Source of the DNA: Fidelibacterota bacterium
Lineage (GTDB): Bacteria > Fidelibacterota > Fidelibacteria > Fidelibacterales > Fidelibacteraceae
Assembly: GCA_030596185.1 (NCBI GenBank)
Contig: JAUVKP010000069.1
Coordinates: 1 to 6,436, forward strand
DNA: 6,436 nt
Direction: 5' to 3'
In this document: in pieces, positions 5,936 to 6,436 of the stretch
Position numbering within the stretch: the first letter of the stretch is position 1
Layout of the letters: each line of letters begins with the position of its first letter
Position numbers and translations under genes: made by a program
Notes under the pieces: generated by a model
The model's input: the letters and a program-made list of their open reading frames with translations, nothing else
What the model was told of the DNA's origin: nothing
The model's database searches: none

Positions 5936-6436
5936 TTACTTGATCAATAACATCTTCCTGGAAATATGTTTTTCACCGTATTCAAGTCGGTAAATATAAA
6001 TGCCTGAGCTTAGATTGCCGGCATTCCATTTAACGCTATATGCTCCGGCTTGATGATATCCATCAGCAAGCGTTTCCACAAGTTGACCAGTTATACTATA
6101 AACATCCAGTTTCGCATGAGAATCTTCCCTGATTTCATAGCCGATCGTTGTAATGGGATTGAAGGGGTTGGGGTAGTTTTGATTTAATTTACAGCTTAAC
6201 GGTATCGCAGTTTCTTTTACAGAAGTAAAATTCGACGAGACACCATCTTCCCAGCTAAGATAGGGATACCCTTCATTGATTATACCGGTAGTATCAATAT
6301 CCCAGATGTCATCTGTACCGTTCTCACTCTCATTCACAAAATCCCAGTCGGCATTGAGATACGTCTCCGGATTCTTCATTTGCTCAATTGTCCTAAGAGA
6401 CTTAATAAAACTATAAGAAGAAGTTGGACTTGAGTA
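5936..6436 (-). CDS. C-terminal part of a secreted GLUG-type protein with type IX sorting domain (partial)
   Basis: The frame is open from the window edge to a TAA at 5938-5936, giving 166 visible residues and no start codon that must be the true one. The first part (TIEQMKNPETYLNADWDF, then IWDI and NEGYPYLSW) matches the segment that closes both GLUG cassettes of the large neighbour (KTSAEMKTLSTY and KTSSAMKDIMTYYDAGW, each ending in GYP). The missing upstream part is therefore expected to hold GLUG repeats. Residues about 82-166 form the sorting domain: NYPNPFNP at 87-94, then LDVYSITGQLVETL, SSGIYIYR and a terminal SRKMLLIK. The product should be exported by Sec and then the type IX system to the cell surface. 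It is transcribed towards repeat copy B, which carries a plausible terminator. The internal ATG at 6379 is only a codon within the gene. Confidence 0.9.
   Translation of the reverse strand, partial: YSSPTSSYSFIKSLRTIEQMKNPETYLNADWDFVNESENGTDDIWDIDTTGIINEGYPYLSWEDGVSSNFTSVKETAIPLSCKLNQNYPNPFNPITTIGYEIREDSHAKLDVYSITGQLVETLADGYHQAGAYSVKWNAGNLSSGIYIYRLEYGEKHISRKMLLIK

Overview
The window looks like part of a chromosome from an uncultured or little-studied FCB-group bacterium (Cloacimonadota, Marinimicrobia, KSB1, Ignavibacteria or a relative). This rests on two secreted proteins ending in a NYPNPFNP-type C-terminal domain of the Por / type IX secretion class, on GLUG-repeat and fibronectin-III architecture, and on AT-rich DNA with palindrome-dense intergenic regions. 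The exact phylum cannot be fixed from this sequence.

Layout. Positions 1-69 hold the last 22 codons of a plus-strand gene, probably a membrane protein. A perfect 13-bp-arm palindrome (108-137) separates it from a convergent, very large minus-strand gene (148-4233, about 1361 aa). That gene encodes a secreted multidomain surface protein: signal peptide, long uncharacterised N-terminal region, proline linker, FnIII, GLUG cassette 1, a second Fn/Ig-like domain, GLUG cassette 2 and a sorting domain. A roughly 550-bp noncoding stretch (4246-4793) follows, filled mostly by a composite repeat (copy A) and a promoter region. Next is a divergent plus-strand lipoprotein gene (4794-5615) of unknown function. 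A second noncoding stretch (5616-5935) carries a partial repeat unit and a second full copy of the composite repeat (copy B). The window ends in the 3' part of another minus-strand gene (5936 to beyond 6436), whose product has the same GLUG-cap plus sorting-domain ending as the large protein.

How it fits together. Both minus-strand products should cross the inner membrane by Sec and the outer membrane by the type IX system, and then be surface-attached or released. The lipoprotein should sit in a membrane facing the periplasm or the surface. Nothing shows that the three work together; each appears to be its own transcription unit. The most unusual content is noncoding. Copies A and B lie in the same orientation 1289 bp apart and bracket the lipoprotein gene and its promoter. 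They share a 37-nt identical core, terminator-like hairpins with different stem sequences, and end blocks held at the same spacing. Copy A also contains an extra nested palindrome that B lacks.
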